Shown piece by piece: positions 54,803-64,000 of a stretch of DNA of 64,000 nucleotides (within the stretch, counting starts at the first letter, position 1; each line of letters begins with the position of its first letter). A program made the translations under genes and the position numbers. Source of the DNA: Candidatus Methylospira mobilis (lineage in GTDB: Bacteria > Pseudomonadota > Gammaproteobacteria > Methylococcales > Methylococcaceae); contig NZ_CP044205.1 of the NCBI RefSeq assembly GCF_009498235.1, forward strand, positions 3,101,389 through 3,165,388. The letters are read 5' to 3'. The notes under the pieces are model-generated. The model was not told where the DNA came from and ran no database searches. It was given only the letters and a program-made list of their open reading frames with translations.

Positions 54803-57667
54803 TCAATCGCTTTCCATGATTTGCCGCCAGATAGCAAGGACGCCGTTGCGGGTTTCGATATCTTCGGTGACCGGTATGCCGGCGTTCACGTGCAGCAACG
54901 CCGCGCTATGTATGCGCTCCCGGAAAAGGCGGTAACTCTGTTTGAGGAGTTCACGACTTTCCTCGTCCAGGTAGCCTGTTTCACCCAAAGCATCAAGCAG
55001 GCGCATCACATCCGTATACTGCAACAGCGCCGGATATTGCGCAGCATGCTTTAATACGCCGAATTGTACTATAAACTCGATATCGACCACGCCGCCGCGC
55101 CCCTGCTTGAGGTCGAAGCGCGTCGCAACATCGGTCAGCAAGCGGCCGCGCATTTTCTCCCGCATCTCCACGACGGATAATCGCAGCCCATCCAGGGATG
55201 ACGCGCGCGCAAGTGCGCCGGCCCGTATCGCATTAAAACCGGCTTCCAGACGCCGGTCGCCCGCCACCCAGCGCGCGCGCACCAGCGCCTGCAGCTCCCA
55301 GACCCAGGCATTGTTCATCTGGTAATGCTCATAAGCGCTCATGCTGCTGACCAGCAGCCCGGAATTGCCGCTGGGACGCAGTCTTAGATCGACTTCGTAG
55401 AGCCTGCCGGACAGCATCTGCGCGGAAAGCATGCCGAGCATGCGTTGCGCGAGTTTCGCGTAAAACATGGAAGGTGTTTCGGTTACCGGCGGCAGCGTGT
55501 CTTCATAGAGGTAAACCAGATCCAGGTCGGAGCTGTAACTCATTTCCAATCCGCCCATTTTGCCGTATGCAATTACGGCAAAGCCCTGTACACCCGGCTC
55601 ACGAGCTTCTTCGCCGATATCATGCTTCAGCGCAGTGACACGCCATGCCTGCGCGAGCACCGCGTCAACCAGAACCTCGGCCAACCAGGTCAGATAATCG
55701 CTCACCACCATAAGCGGTATTATGCCGGCAATATCGGAAGCGGCAATTTTGAGCACATTGGATTGCTTGAACTGGCGCAGCGCAGTCAATAAAGCTTCGG
55801 TGTCATCAGTATCGACCCGAGCCAGATGCATGACAAGATCGTCGCTCAACTGCCGGCGGCTAAGCGGCTTATAAAGCTGACGGTTATCCAGCAACTCATC
55901 CAGTAATAAGGGCTGTTCGGCTATATAGCTTATAATCCAGGCGCTGGAAGCGGCTAATTCGACCAGACGCTCAAGCGCGCCTGGATTTTCGATCAGCAGC
56001 GTATAATAAACGTTGCGCGTCGCAATCACCTCCAACAGGTGGAGCAAACGCTCGATTACCTGGTTTCGGCAATCCGGAATTTGCTTGCCGGCCATGGACA
56101 AAAGCAATGGCAACAAGCGATTCAACGCGTCACGTCCGCGTCTTGTAAGTTTTTTCACCGCTGCGCCATGAAAAAACGCCGACAGCAGTGCCTGTATCGT
56201 GGAATACTCGGCATATCCAAGTCTGATCAATGCCTGCTGCAACGCGTCATTGTCCATTTCCAGCCAGGGCGACTGCGCTTCCATCTGCGTATGATCCGTA
56301 CCTGTCACCGGAAGCGTGAAAGTCTGTTCGAAATGATGACGTACTTCCTTTCGCACTTCATCGATATGCGCCTTGCACTTCGCCCAACCGGAAAACCCCA
56401 GCGCATAGGCCATAGCCAGTTGCTGTATTTCACTGACTGGCAAGGTATGCATATGCTGGTCGGCATACTCCTGTATCCGGTTTTCTACCGTACGCAGAAA
56501 ACGATAATGCGTTATCAGATCCGCAGAAACCGATTGCGGCAGATATCCCAGTTCAGCCAGATTCTTCAAAACAAGGATAATGGAGCGCTCCCGTAAACCC
56601 GGCTCCTGTCCGCCGCGTATCAATTGAAACGCCTGCGCTATAAACTCGCACTCGCGTATGCCGCCATTACCCAGCTTGATGTTTTCGGGCGTATCCTTAC
56701 GTTGCAACTGCGAGCCGATTTTCTGTTTGAGGCTGCGCAGTTCCTCCAGCGCGCGGTAATCCAGATAACGCCGGTAGGTAAAAGCATGCAACATCGACTG
56801 CAGGTGTTGCGCTGAAGGCCAATCACCGGTGATAACGCGCGCCTTGATCATCGCGTAACGCTCCCACTCGCCAGCCTGCGTCGCATAATAGGTTTCCATG
56901 GCAGCAAAATTCATCACCAATGGCCCGCTTTGGCCGAAGGGACGTAAACGCACATCCACTCTAAACACAAAACCATCCGCCGTGGTTTCATCCAAAACCC
57001 TGATAAGCCGGCGTATCAGTCTGGTATAAAACTCACCGTAACTGGTTTGATAACGATCGAACAGCTCCCCATCGTACTCATATGCGAATATCAGGTCGAC
57101 GTCGGACGAGAAATTCAGTTCATATGCGCCCAGTTTCCCCATGGCCAGCGTCACCAAACGTTGCGGTAAACCCTCGGGCGTCAACGGTACGGACGAGGCA
57201 TCACAAGCCTGCTGGAACAGATGCTCAAGGGTTTCGGCTATTATCGTTTGCGCCAAGATGCTCAGTTCGCGCAGTGTATTATCTATATCGTCCCAACCGG
57301 CAATATCGCGCCAGGCTATGCGCAACATCTCGCGGTTTCTGACGCGGCGCAAACCCGACATCAGCGCGTCATCATCGCCTGCTTGCGAAAAAAAGCACTT
57401 TAGCGACAAGGCGAGCTTCCCGACGTCCAACGTATCGAACAGGCAGCCGCTGACGGCCAACTCGACGAACACGTCAGGGTATAATTTGCACTGATTGCGG
57501 GCAAAAAGACTGGAAGCAAACACCGAAGGCATGACGCGCAACAGGGCGTCAACCTGCTCGGCGGCAAGACCGGACTGATGTGCGGAGAAGTAGCTCAGCA
57601 GTTGTTCGCAGGATTCGCTGACCTGCCGTTGCAGCACTTCCGGGAGTTCCTGTCTATTTCGGCTCAT
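54803..57667 (-). CDS. glnE: Bifunctional glutamine synthetase adenylyltransferase/removase
   Basis: Controls glutamine synthetase by adding and removing AMP, in response to nitrogen status and PII. The 954-residue protein has two nucleotidyltransferase domains: N-terminal deadenylase with GAYELNFSSDVDLIFAYEYDG and C-terminal adenylylase with GGLEMSYSSDLDLVYLYED. Each carries the acidic DxD pair. A central regulatory helical region lies between. The stop is before the alpha operon terminator in reverse order, so glnE follows rplQ in transcription direction. Confidence 0.96.
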   Translation of the reverse strand: MSRNRQELPEVLQRQVSESCEQLLSYFSAHQSGLAAEQVDALLRVMPSVFASSLFARNQCKLYPDVFVELAVSGCLFDTLDVGKLALSLKCFFSQAGDDDALMSGLRRVRNREMLRIAWRDIAGWDDIDNTLRELSILAQTIIAETLEHLFQQACDASSVPLTPEGLPQRLVTLAMGKLGAYELNFSSDVDLIFAYEYDGELFDRYQTSYGEFYTRLIRRLIRVLDETTADGFVFRVDVRLRPFGQSGPLVMNFAAMETYYATQAGEWERYAMIKARVITGDWPSAQHLQSMLHAFTYRRYLDYRALEELRSLKQKIGSQLQRKDTPENIKLGNGGIRECEFIAQAFQLIRGGQEPGLRERSIILVLKNLAELGYLPQSVSADLITHYRFLRTVENRIQEYADQHMHTLPVSEIQQLAMAYALGFSGWAKCKAHIDEVRKEVRHHFEQTFTLPVTGTDHTQMEAQSPWLEMDNDALQQALIRLGYAEYSTIQALLSAFFHGAAVKKLTRRGRDALNRLLPLLLSMAGKQIPDCRNQVIERLLHLLEVIATRNVYYTLLIENPGALERLVELAASSAWIISYIAEQPLLLDELLDNRQLYKPLSRRQLSDDLVMHLARVDTDDTEALLTALRQFKQSNVLKIAASDIAGIIPLMVVSDYLTWLAEVLVDAVLAQAWRVTALKHDIGEEAREPGVQGFAVIAYGKMGGLEMSYSSDLDLVYLYEDTLPPVTETPSMFYAKLAQRMLGMLSAQMLSGRLYEVDLRLRPSGNSGLLVSSMSAYEHYQMNNAWVWELQALVRARWVAGDRRLEAGFNAIRAGALARASSLDGLRLSVVEMREKMRGRLLTDVATRFDLKQGRGGVVDIEFIVQFGVLKHAAQYPALLQYTDVMRLLDALGETGYLDEESRELLKQSYRLFRERIHSAALLHVNAGIPVTEDIETRNGVLAIWRQIMESD

Positions 57668-57686
57668 ATGCTACTGTCTCGCCAAA

Positions 57687-57727
57687 TTAAAAAAGCGGAC
57701 CGATGTCGCCACCAGGTCCGCTTTTAA
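57687..57727 (-). terminator. Rho-independent terminator after rplQ
   Basis: On the minus strand, AAAAGCGGACC (57715-57725) pairs with GGTCCGCTTTT (57691-57701) over 11 bp, followed by a T-rich run. It is placed between the rplQ stop (57758) and the glnE start (57667), ending the alpha operon. Confidence 0.85.
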
Positions 57728-57757
57728 ATCCCCTCTCGTGCAGGAGGGCTATACCGT

Positions 57758-58129
57758 CTACTCGGGCGCAGACGGACGATCTACCAATTCAACATAAGCC
57801 AAAGGAGCCGAGTCGCCCGGCCGAAAACCGCACTTCAGAACGCGCAGATAACCACCCGGACGATTAGCGTAACGCGGACCGATTTCCGCAAACAGTTTTA
57901 CTACCGCGTCGCGATTGCGTAAACGGCTGAATGCAAGACGCTTAGCCGCCAGCGTGTCGTTCTTGGATAATGTAATCAAAGGCTCGGCAAAACGGCGGAG
58001 CTCTTTGGCTTTCGGCAACGTGGTTTTGATAATTTCGTTGTTCAGCAAAGCGATGGTCAAGTTTCTAAAGAGTGCCCTTTTGTGGCTGCCCGTAATATTT
58101 AATTTCCTTCCGGAATTACCGTGGCGCAT
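57758..58129 (-). CDS. rplQ: 50S ribosomal protein L17
   Basis: A 123-residue basic protein with [38 protein letters not shown] and [24 protein letters not shown]. It is the last gene of the alpha operon, after rpoA by 35 bp. Confidence 0.97.
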   Translation of the reverse strand: MRHGNSGRKLNITGSHKRALFRNLTIALLNNEIIKTTLPKAKELRRFAEPLITLSKNDTLAAKRLAFSRLRNRDAVVKLFAEIGPRYANRPGGYLRVLKCGFRPGDSAPLAYVELVDRPSAPE

Positions 58130-58164
58130 TGTGTTTCCCTGAGTTTCTTATGATGTTATCAAAA

Positions 58165-59148
58165 CTACTCTTTCGAGAGTCCTTCCGGCGGCCAGTTCTC
58201 CAGATGCATTCCCAGAGACAAACCTTTCGTCGCGAGAACATCCTTGATTTCCGTGAGCGACTTTTTGCCAAGATTAGGCGTTTTAAGCAAATCGCCTTCC
58301 GAACGCAGAATCAGGTCGCCGATATAAAATATGTTTTCTGCTTTCAGACAGTTGGCTGAACGAACGGTCAGTTCCAGATCGTCGACCGGGCGCAGCAGCA
58401 ACGGATCGAAGCGCGGCTTGTCGTCGGCGACGCTTTTGGCTACCGGACCACGCAAGTCGACAAAAATAGCGAGCTGTTCATTCAGGATTGACGCGGCATT
58501 GCGTACCGCCTGTTCCGGGTTAACGGTGCCATTGGTTTCCAGCTCGATAATCAGACGATCCAGATCCGTGCGCTGTTCAACACGCGCGCTTTCAACGGTG
58601 TAGGATACTTTGCTGACCGGGCTGAAAGAAGCATCTATCAACAAGGTATTTGCATTGATATCCGACTTGCTCACATCACGCTGGGAAACCGGTTGATAAC
58701 CACGGCCCTTTTCCACTTTAAGCGTCATGTTGAGCTTACCGGCTGACGTCAGGTTGGCAATAACAAGTTCAGGATTAGCGATCTCAACATTACCTGTTAA
58801 AGCGATATCTCCGGCTGTAACAGATCCGGGACCTTTTTTTACCAATTCCAGTACAGCGCTTTCTCCAATATCCAGGCGAATAGCGATATTCTTCAGGTTT
58901 AAAAGGATGTCAATGACGTCTTCCTGTACACCTTCCAGAGTGGAATATTCATGCGGCACGCCTTCGATCTGAACTTCGGTAACCGCATAACCCGGAATAC
59001 TGGACAACAGTACTCGTCGAAGCGCGTTACCCAGAGTATGGCCGTAACCTCGTTCGAGGGGTTCAATAACGATACGTGCACTGTTACTCTCTTCCGAACT
59101 TACGTCAACTAAGCGTGGTTTAATCAGCTCTGCCAGATAACTTTGCAT
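58165..59148 (-). CDS. rpoA: RNA polymerase subunit alpha
   Basis: A 327-residue subunit. The N-terminal dimerisation domain has [29 protein letters not shown] and the C-terminal domain the promoter- and activator-binding helices ([45 protein letters not shown]). It follows rpsD by 16 bp. Confidence 0.98.
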   Translation of the reverse strand: MQSYLAELIKPRLVDVSSEESNSARIVIEPLERGYGHTLGNALRRVLLSSIPGYAVTEVQIEGVPHEYSTLEGVQEDVIDILLNLKNIAIRLDIGESAVLELVKKGPGSVTAGDIALTGNVEIANPELVIANLTSAGKLNMTLKVEKGRGYQPVSQRDVSKSDINANTLLIDASFSPVSKVSYTVESARVEQRTDLDRLIIELETNGTVNPEQAVRNAASILNEQLAIFVDLRGPVAKSVADDKPRFDPLLLRPVDDLELTVRSANCLKAENIFYIGDLILRSEGDLLKTPNLGKKSLTEIKDVLATKGLSLGMHLENWPPEGLSKE

Positions 59149-59164
59149 TATGACAATCCATTCA

Positions 59165-59785
59165 TTATTTCGAGTACAATTCTACAACAAGCTGTTCATT
59201 CAGGTCGGAACCCAGATCGACGCGCTCGGGGGCAGATCTGAATACGCCGCTCATTTTCTGCGTATCGACTTCGACCCACGACGGGAAACCGTACTGCTCG
59301 GTAACCTGAAGCGCATCCTTGATACGCTGCTGGGTCCGCGATTTTTCACGAACACTGATCTGATCGCCGCTGCTGACCTGGTAGGAAGGTATATTAAGCA
59401 CCTTGTTGTTTACCAGAATCGCCTTATGACTGACCAGCTGCCGCGCTTCGGAACGTGTTGAAGCAAATCCCATGCGGTAAACAACGTTATCCAGCCGCGA
59501 CTCAAGTATGTTCAGCAAATTTTCGCCGGTAGATCCTTTACGTCCTGCTGCTGCCGCGTAGTAGTTACGGAATTGCCGCTCCAGCACGCCGTAAATACGG
59601 CGCATCTTCTGTTTTTCACGCAGCTGGGCGGCATAATCGGAAACTCGGCCGCGCTTGGCGCCATGCTGCCCCGGCACCTGGTCCAGTTTACATTTCTCGG
59701 TTATGGATTTACCGCGCGACTTGAGAAAAAGATCCGTCCCTTCGCGACGGCTCAGTTTACATTTGGGTCCTAAATATCTTGCCAT
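59165..59785 (-). CDS. rpsD: 30S ribosomal protein S4
   Basis: A 206-residue protein starting [23 protein letters not shown], with [19 protein letters not shown] and the S4 RNA-binding domain [22 protein letters not shown]. In E. coli S4 represses this operon; I did not look for the RNA target here. Confidence 0.98.
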   Translation of the reverse strand: MARYLGPKCKLSRREGTDLFLKSRGKSITEKCKLDQVPGQHGAKRGRVSDYAAQLREKQKMRRIYGVLERQFRNYYAAAAGRKGSTGENLLNILESRLDNVVYRMGFASTRSEARQLVSHKAILVNNKVLNIPSYQVSSGDQISVREKSRTQQRIKDALQVTEQYGFPSWVEVDTQKMSGVFRSAPERVDLGSDLNEQLVVELYSK

Positions 59786-59802
59786 TTATCAATACTCCTG
59801 CA

Positions 59803-60189
59803 TCAAACGCGGCGCTTCTTGGGCGGGCGGCAGCCGTTATGCGGTATCGGCGTGCCATCAATAATGTTGGTAATTTTAAACCCAAGATTATTGAGAGAGC
59901 GTACTGCAGACTCTCTTCCAGGCCCTGGCCCCTTGATGCGTACATCCAAATTCTTCATGCCGTATTCCTTGGCAATTAATCCCGCTTTTTCGGCGGCTAC
60001 CTGAGCGGCGAACGGCGTGCTCTTTCTGGAGCCCCGAAACCCTGAAGCGCCGGCGGTAGCCCAGGAAAGCGTGTTTCCTTTGCGGTCGGTAATTGTAATT
60101 ATCGTGTTGTTGAACGATGCGCTGATAAAAGCGATTCCATCGGACACGTCTTTTTTGATTTTTTTGGTCGAGCGACTAGCAACAGCCAT
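59803..60189 (-). CDS. rpsK: 30S ribosomal protein S11
   Basis: A 128-residue protein with HVGIASF-type core [40 protein letters not shown] and the C-terminal [16 protein letters not shown]. It lies 20 bp after rpsM and forms part of the mRNA exit platform. Confidence 0.98.
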   Translation of the reverse strand: MAVASRSTKKIKKDVSDGIAFISASFNNTIITITDRKGNTLSWATAGASGFRGSRKSTPFAAQVAAEKAGLIAKEYGMKNLDVRIKGPGPGRESAVRSLNNLGFKITNIIDGTPIPHNGCRPPKKRRV

Positions 60190-60209
60190 GGATTAAACCT
60201 CTAACTCAG

Positions 60210-60566
60210 TTATTTGCGAATTGGGCGGCGAGGACCCTTGCGAGTGCGTGCATTGGTGCGCGTCCTTTGGCCACGCACCGGCAACCCACGACGATGGCGC
60301 AGCCCCCGATAGCAACCGAGATCCATTAAGCGCTTTATGTTCATGGCAACTTCTCTTCTGAGATCACCTTCCACCACAAACCTGGCAACCTCTTCACGGA
60401 TGCGTTCGACCTGCTCTTCGCTCAGTGCTTTTACTTTTGTAGAAGGTACTACACCAACATTCTTGCAAATGTGAGCAGCGCGCGTACGGCCTATGCCGTA
60501 AATCGCCGTGAGTGAAATCACAAGGTGCTTGTGATCGGGAATATTAATCCCAGAAATACGTGCCAT
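60210..60566 (-). CDS. rpsM: 30S ribosomal protein S13
   Basis: A 118-residue protein: [30 protein letters not shown], the central [35 protein letters not shown]. First gene of the alpha operon, following rpmJ by about 80 bp that include an A-rich run. Confidence 0.98.
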   Translation of the reverse strand: MARISGINIPDHKHLVISLTAIYGIGRTRAAHICKNVGVVPSTKVKALSEEQVERIREEVARFVVEGDLRREVAMNIKRLMDLGCYRGLRHRRGLPVRGQRTRTNARTRKGPRRPIRK

Positions 60567-60643
60567 CTAAACTATCTCCAGATCTTATAGCCGAACCTAA
60601 AAGGTAATCGAGTATTATACAATCTTTATTAAAAAAAAAAAGC

Positions 60644-60757
60644 CTAACCCTGACGTTGCTTGTGCCGCGCATCCTTACACATGATGCGTACGACGCCATG
60701 ACGCTTGAGTACCTTACAGTTCCTGCATATCTTTTTTACAGATGCACGTACTTTCAT
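60644..60757 (-). CDS. rpmJ: 50S ribosomal protein L36
   Basis: A 37-residue protein ([20 protein letters not shown]...) with the zinc motif CRNC, a third cysteine in MCKD and a histidine in ARHKQRQG. It is the zinc-binding form. Located between secY and rpsM, the standard end of the spc operon. Confidence 0.96.
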   Translation of the reverse strand: MKVRASVKKICRNCKVLKRHGVVRIMCKDARHKQRQG

Positions 60758-60797
60758 ATTATTTCCCTACACACAAAATCTTTATGAACAAAACAAC

Positions 60798-62129
60798 CTA
60801 CCCTCTATTGACCCTGATGCTTGACTTCTTCATCAGCCCTTCATATTGATGAGAAATAACATAGGTCTGGATTTGCGAGGTGAGATCCATTACAACCACA
60901 ACAATAATCAGTAAGGATGTGCCCCCGAAATAAAACGGGACATTCCAGTACACGATCAGGAACTCGGGGAGCAAACACACCAGGGTGATATAAATTGCTC
61001 CAGCCAATGTCAACCGCGTCATGACGCCGTCTATATATTGCGCAGTGTGCTGCCCTGGGCGCACACCCGGTATGAATGCGCCGGATTTCTTCAGGTTCTC
61101 TGCAGTTTCATTGGTGTTGAACACCAGCGCTGCATAAAAGAAGCAGAAAAAAACAATGGCGGTAGCATAGCACAGCACATACAAGGGCTGACCGGGAGAC
61201 AAAGCGGTAGCGATGTCCTGCAACCAGCCCATATTTTCACCACTGCCGAACCACCCGGCAATTGTCGCTGGAAACAGTATGATACTGGACGCAAAGATCG
61301 GGGGAATAACACCTGACATGTTCAGCTTGAGCGGCAGGAAACTTTTCTGAGCCGCATACATGCGCTTGCCTTCCTGACGCTTGGCATAATTGATAATTAT
61401 GCGACGCTGTCCACGCTCCACGAATACAACTACCGCAGTTACCGCGACGGCAACCGCAAACAGCAAAATTATGCTAAGCGCACCCATTTCACCGGTACGC
61501 ACCAATTCCAGCGTGCCACCGATTGCAGAGGGCAACCCGGCAACAATACCCGCAAATATGATTATCGAAATACCGTTGCCGATTCCGCGCTCCGTCACCT
61601 GCTCACCCAGCCACATCAGAAACATGGTTCCGGAAACCAGGGAAACCGCCGTTATAAAAACGAATTGCCAACCGGGTACGATAACCACCGGCACGCCGGA
61701 CGCGGACTGTCCCTGAAGAGCCATCCCGACACCAACAGCCTGAAAACTGGCCAATACGACAGTCGCATACCGGGTATATTGATTAATGCGTTTACGCCCG
61801 GATTCGCCTTCCTTTTTAATCTGTTCAAGCGTCGGTATGACAACAGTCATCAGTTGCAGTATGATTGAGGCGGAAATATAAGGCATAATCCCCAGCGCAA
61901 AAATACTCAATCGCTTCAGCGCGCCGCCGGAGAACATGTTAACCATGTCGAGTATGGAGCCTCCCTGCTGTTGAAACATGCTCGCCAAAGCGCGCGGGTC
62001 CACACCCGGCACCGGTATGTGAGCGCCGACGCGATATACGACCAATGCGCCCAGCACGAACAACAAGCGCTGGCGCAGTTCGGTCAATTTACCGAATTTA
62101 TCCGAGAGCGGGGAGGTAGCAGTATTCAC
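60798..62129 (-). CDS. secY: Sec translocase subunit SecY
   Basis: The channel subunit of the Sec machinery, 443 residues with ten hydrophobic segments. Marks include [10 protein letters not shown] in the plug region, [30 protein letters not shown], the second-half motif [19 protein letters not shown], and [16 protein letters not shown] near the end. It starts immediately after the rplO stop (no gap), so the genes are coupled. Confidence 0.98.
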   Translation of the reverse strand: MNTATSPLSDKFGKLTELRQRLLFVLGALVVYRVGAHIPVPGVDPRALASMFQQQGGSILDMVNMFSGGALKRLSIFALGIMPYISASIILQLMTVVIPTLEQIKKEGESGRKRINQYTRYATVVLASFQAVGVGMALQGQSASGVPVVIVPGWQFVFITAVSLVSGTMFLMWLGEQVTERGIGNGISIIIFAGIVAGLPSAIGGTLELVRTGEMGALSIILLFAVAVAVTAVVVFVERGQRRIIINYAKRQEGKRMYAAQKSFLPLKLNMSGVIPPIFASSIILFPATIAGWFGSGENMGWLQDIATALSPGQPLYVLCYATAIVFFCFFYAALVFNTNETAENLKKSGAFIPGVRPGQHTAQYIDGVMTRLTLAGAIYITLVCLLPEFLIVYWNVPFYFGGTSLLIIVVVVMDLTSQIQTYVISHQYEGLMKKSSIRVNRG

Positions 62130-62567
62130 TTAGACCTCGACTATTTTTCCGCCTGCCGCTTCAATCGCCTTGCGAGCGCCCTTGGTTACCGAAATACCTT
62201 TCAGTGTAACGGCCTTTTCCAGAGCGCCTGAATCTATAATTTTTACTTTTTTGGTTATAGCAGGAACGATGTTGAGGGCGATCAACACGGCCAGATCAAC
62301 CTCTTCAGCCTGAACGGCATTCAATTCGTGCAGCCGAACTTCGGCCGACAATGCTTTCTGTCTGGATTTGAAACCGACCTTGGGCAAGCGGCGCTGCAAC
62401 GGCATCTGACCGCCCTCGAAGCCGACCTTATGAAATCCGCCGGTACGCGCATGCTGTCCTTTATGTCCGCGACCGCAGGTTTTACCCAGGGTGGAACCTA
62501 TGCCGCGACCAACCCGCTTGGATTTTTTCTTACTTCCTTCCGCAGGAGCTATCGTATTAAGAAACAT
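62130..62567 (-). CDS. rplO: 50S ribosomal protein L15
   Basis: Start chosen at the ATG 62567 ([22 protein letters not shown]), which has GAGG about 9 nt upstream; an ATG three codons earlier would overlap the SD. The protein has [33 protein letters not shown] and the C-terminal [14 protein letters not shown]. Confidence 0.97.
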   Translation of the reverse strand: MFLNTIAPAEGSKKKSKRVGRGIGSTLGKTCGRGHKGQHARTGGFHKVGFEGGQMPLQRRLPKVGFKSRQKALSAEVRLHELNAVQAEEVDLAVLIALNIVPAITKKVKIIDSGALEKAVTLKGISVTKGARKAIEAAGGKIVEV

Positions 62568-62568
62568 G

Positions 62569-62748
62569 TTATACATCCTCTATCTTCAGCATGTACCAAA
62601 CCTTGGTTATCATGCCGCGGTTTTCGGGCGTATCGCGCACCAGCACCGTATGATGCATCCGGCGAATACCCAGCCCACGCAGACATGCTTTATGACTTTC
62701 CAGCCTGCCGTTGCTACTTTTAATTTGTGTCAGACGAACCTGTTTCAT
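62569..62748 (-). CDS. rpmD: 50S ribosomal protein L30
   Basis: A 59-residue protein, [21 protein letters not shown]..., with [28 protein letters not shown]. Short, ends 1 bp before the rplO start. The standard spc order rpsE-rpmD-rplO is kept. Confidence 0.96.
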   Translation of the reverse strand: MKQVRLTQIKSSNGRLESHKACLRGLGIRRMHHTVLVRDTPENRGMITKVWYMLKIEDV

Positions 62749-62765
62749 TTCAATACCCTTCAGGC

Positions 62766-63278
62766 CTAACCGGTAATATCCTTAAGCGGCAGCCCTCTTT
62801 TGGCGGCCACGAATTTGGGATCACGTATTTCGGTCAAGCCCTTGATTGTTGCTCTAACTACATTAATCGGATTATTGGTTCCTATGCACTTCGCCAGGAC
62901 GTTATGCACTCCGACAACTTCGAACACCGCTCGCATGGCCCCGCCCGCGATAATTCCGGTACCTTCGGATGCAGGCTGCATATATACCTTGGCTGCTCCG
63001 GTGCTCGCCATGATCGAATAGTGCAGCGTATCTCCATTCAGATGGACCTGCTTCATATTCTTGCGCGCCTGCTCCATGGACTTCTGTATTGCGACCGGTA
63101 CTTCTCTGGCCTTACATAAGCCGTAGCCGATACGGCCGTTGCCGTCGCCTACCACTGTCAACGCGGTGAAACCGAACTGGCGACCGCCTTTCACGGTTTT
63201 TGCAACACGCCTTACGGCAACAAGCTTTTCCTGAAATCCGTCAGTATTATTATTCTGGGTTGGGTTATTAGCTGCCAT
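62766..63278 (-). CDS. rpsE: 30S ribosomal protein S5
   Basis: A 170-residue protein with [42 protein letters not shown] and the C-terminal [18 protein letters not shown]. The double-stranded RNA-binding region is complete. The N-terminal extension is rich in Asn ([11 protein letters not shown]). Confidence 0.98.
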   Translation of the reverse strand: MAANNPTQNNNTDGFQEKLVAVRRVAKTVKGGRQFGFTALTVVGDGNGRIGYGLCKAREVPVAIQKSMEQARKNMKQVHLNGDTLHYSIMASTGAAKVYMQPASEGTGIIAGGAMRAVFEVVGVHNVLAKCIGTNNPINVVRATIKGLTEIRDPKFVAAKRGLPLKDITG

Positions 63279-63287
63279 GTCTATCCT

Positions 63288-63641
63288 CTAGAATTTCAGT
63301 CCGGCTTCACGTGCAGCATCTGCGAGCGCTTTGACGCGACCATGATATTTGAAACCCGCGCGGTCGAATGCTACAGAAGTAACACCGGCGGCTATCGCTC
63401 TTTTTGCTACGGCGTCGCCTACAGCTTTGGCAGCAGCGACATTGCCTGTTGCGGTCAGTCCGGATTTAATGTCGACCTGCAGCGTCGAAGCGCTTGCGAC
63501 GACAGTTGTACCATCCGCAGAGAAGACCTGCGCATAAATATGCCTCGGCGTACGATGTACGCTCAAGCGATTAACTCCGTGCTCGCGTATGGTGTGCCGT
63601 GTTTTGGCGGCGCGCTGCAATCTGGATGTTTTTTTGTCCAT
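63288..63641 (-). CDS. rplR: 50S ribosomal protein L18
   Basis: Start chosen at the second of two adjacent ATGs (63641, [16 protein letters not shown]), the family start, with better spacing to AGGTG. The rest ([49 protein letters not shown]) fits L18 binding to 5S rRNA. Confidence 0.96.
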   Translation of the reverse strand: MDKKTSRLQRAAKTRHTIREHGVNRLSVHRTPRHIYAQVFSADGTTVVASASTLQVDIKSGLTATGNVAAAKAVGDAVAKRAIAAGVTSVAFDRAGFKYHGRVKALADAAREAGLKF

Positions 63642-63652
63642 CATTTCACCTA

Positions 63653-64000
63653 TTATTTCTTCTTCGCTTCTTTTCTGATGATTACTTCATCGGAATAACG
63701 AATTCCTTTACCCTTATATGGCTCAGGCGGACGATAAGACCTTATGTTGGCGGCTACCTGACCTACAACCTGTCGGTCGCATCCTTTAACTATGATCTCG
63801 GTCTGGCTGGGGGTCTCCAGCGTAATCCCTGCCGGCGCCTGAAACTCGACCGGATGAGAAAATCCAAGAGCAAGGCTCAATGTGTCACCTTTGGCTGCAG
63901 CACGGTATCCGACACCAACCAGAGTCAGCTTTTTTTCATATCCCGTGCTGACTCCGACAACCATATTGTTAATATTGGCCCTCGTGGTACCCGCCAGGGC
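63653..64000 (-). CDS. rplF: 50S ribosomal protein L6, 5' part beyond the window
   Basis: The frame runs off the right edge. The visible part has [48 protein letters not shown] and the C-terminal [29 protein letters not shown], as in the second half of L6. Overlap with rplR is absent (8 bp gap). Confidence 0.97.
   Translation of the reverse strand, partial: ALAGTTRANINNMVVGVSTGYEKKLTLVGVGYRAAAKGDTLSLALGFSHPVEFQAPAGITLETPSQTEIIVKGCDRQVVGQVAANIRSYRPPEPYKGKGIRYSDEVIIRKEAKKK

Overview
The window reads as the chromosome of a gammaproteobacterium, most likely a methylotroph of the Methylococcales. This is inferred from three things: gammaproteobacterial gene orders (ffs-dnaX-ybaB-recR; yceD-rpmF-plsX-fab-pabC-mltG-tmk-holB-pilZ-tatD; the spc/alpha ribosomal operons), a PQQ-linked ABC gene set typical of bacteria that oxidise alcohols, and the protein sequences themselves. 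No marker gene in the window fixes the genus.

Layout. 1-7.2 kb: a kinesin-light-chain-like TPR protein, a broken IS4-type transposase, and a minus-strand operon of a large exported solenoid protein, a DUF3142 protein and a PAS-only protein. 7.3-14.1 kb, plus strand: 4.5S RNA (ffs), dnaX, ybaB, recR, a HIT hydrolase, a P-type ATPase homologue that has lost its catalytic motifs, 6S RNA and an EVE-domain protein. 14.2-21.1 kb: three minus-strand chemoreceptor genes in a row, two of them clear paralogues. 21.4-33.2 kb: the long minus-strand lipid/envelope operon (yceD to tatD). 33.5-36.5 kb: a DUF4118-PAS-GGDEF-EAL protein split by a run of eight G. 36.8-37.0 kb: a small non-autonomous transposable element beside rpmE. 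37.9-40.4 kb: the class A penicillin-binding protein. 40.7-41.8 kb: an IS graveyard (IS91 and IS3 remnants). 41.9-45.6 kb: a small exported protein and dnaE.

45.6-47.3 kb is the most unusual stretch. Two inverted copies of a ~270-bp hairpin-rich element enclose an AT-rich two-gene cassette (a coiled-coil/two-TM protein plus a small beta-rich protein) and a 120-bp miniature element. One hairpin differs between the copies by paired, compensating changes. 47.3-54.4 kb is a tightly packed run, ilvE, NTF2-like protein, PQQ-linked ABC system, rfbB, rfbD, with 4-bp overlaps joining the ABC genes to the dTDP-rhamnose genes. 54.8-64 kb carries glnE and then the alpha and spc operons (rplQ to rplF, the last cut by the window edge).

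Housekeeping functions dominate: DNA polymerase III subunits (tau/gamma, delta', alpha), type II fatty acid synthesis, peptidoglycan synthesis and trimming, ribosome assembly and Sec secretion. Accessory content is concentrated at 1.6-2.9, 36.8-37.0, 40.7-41.8 and 45.6-47.3 kb. No tRNA, rRNA or CRISPR array was seen.
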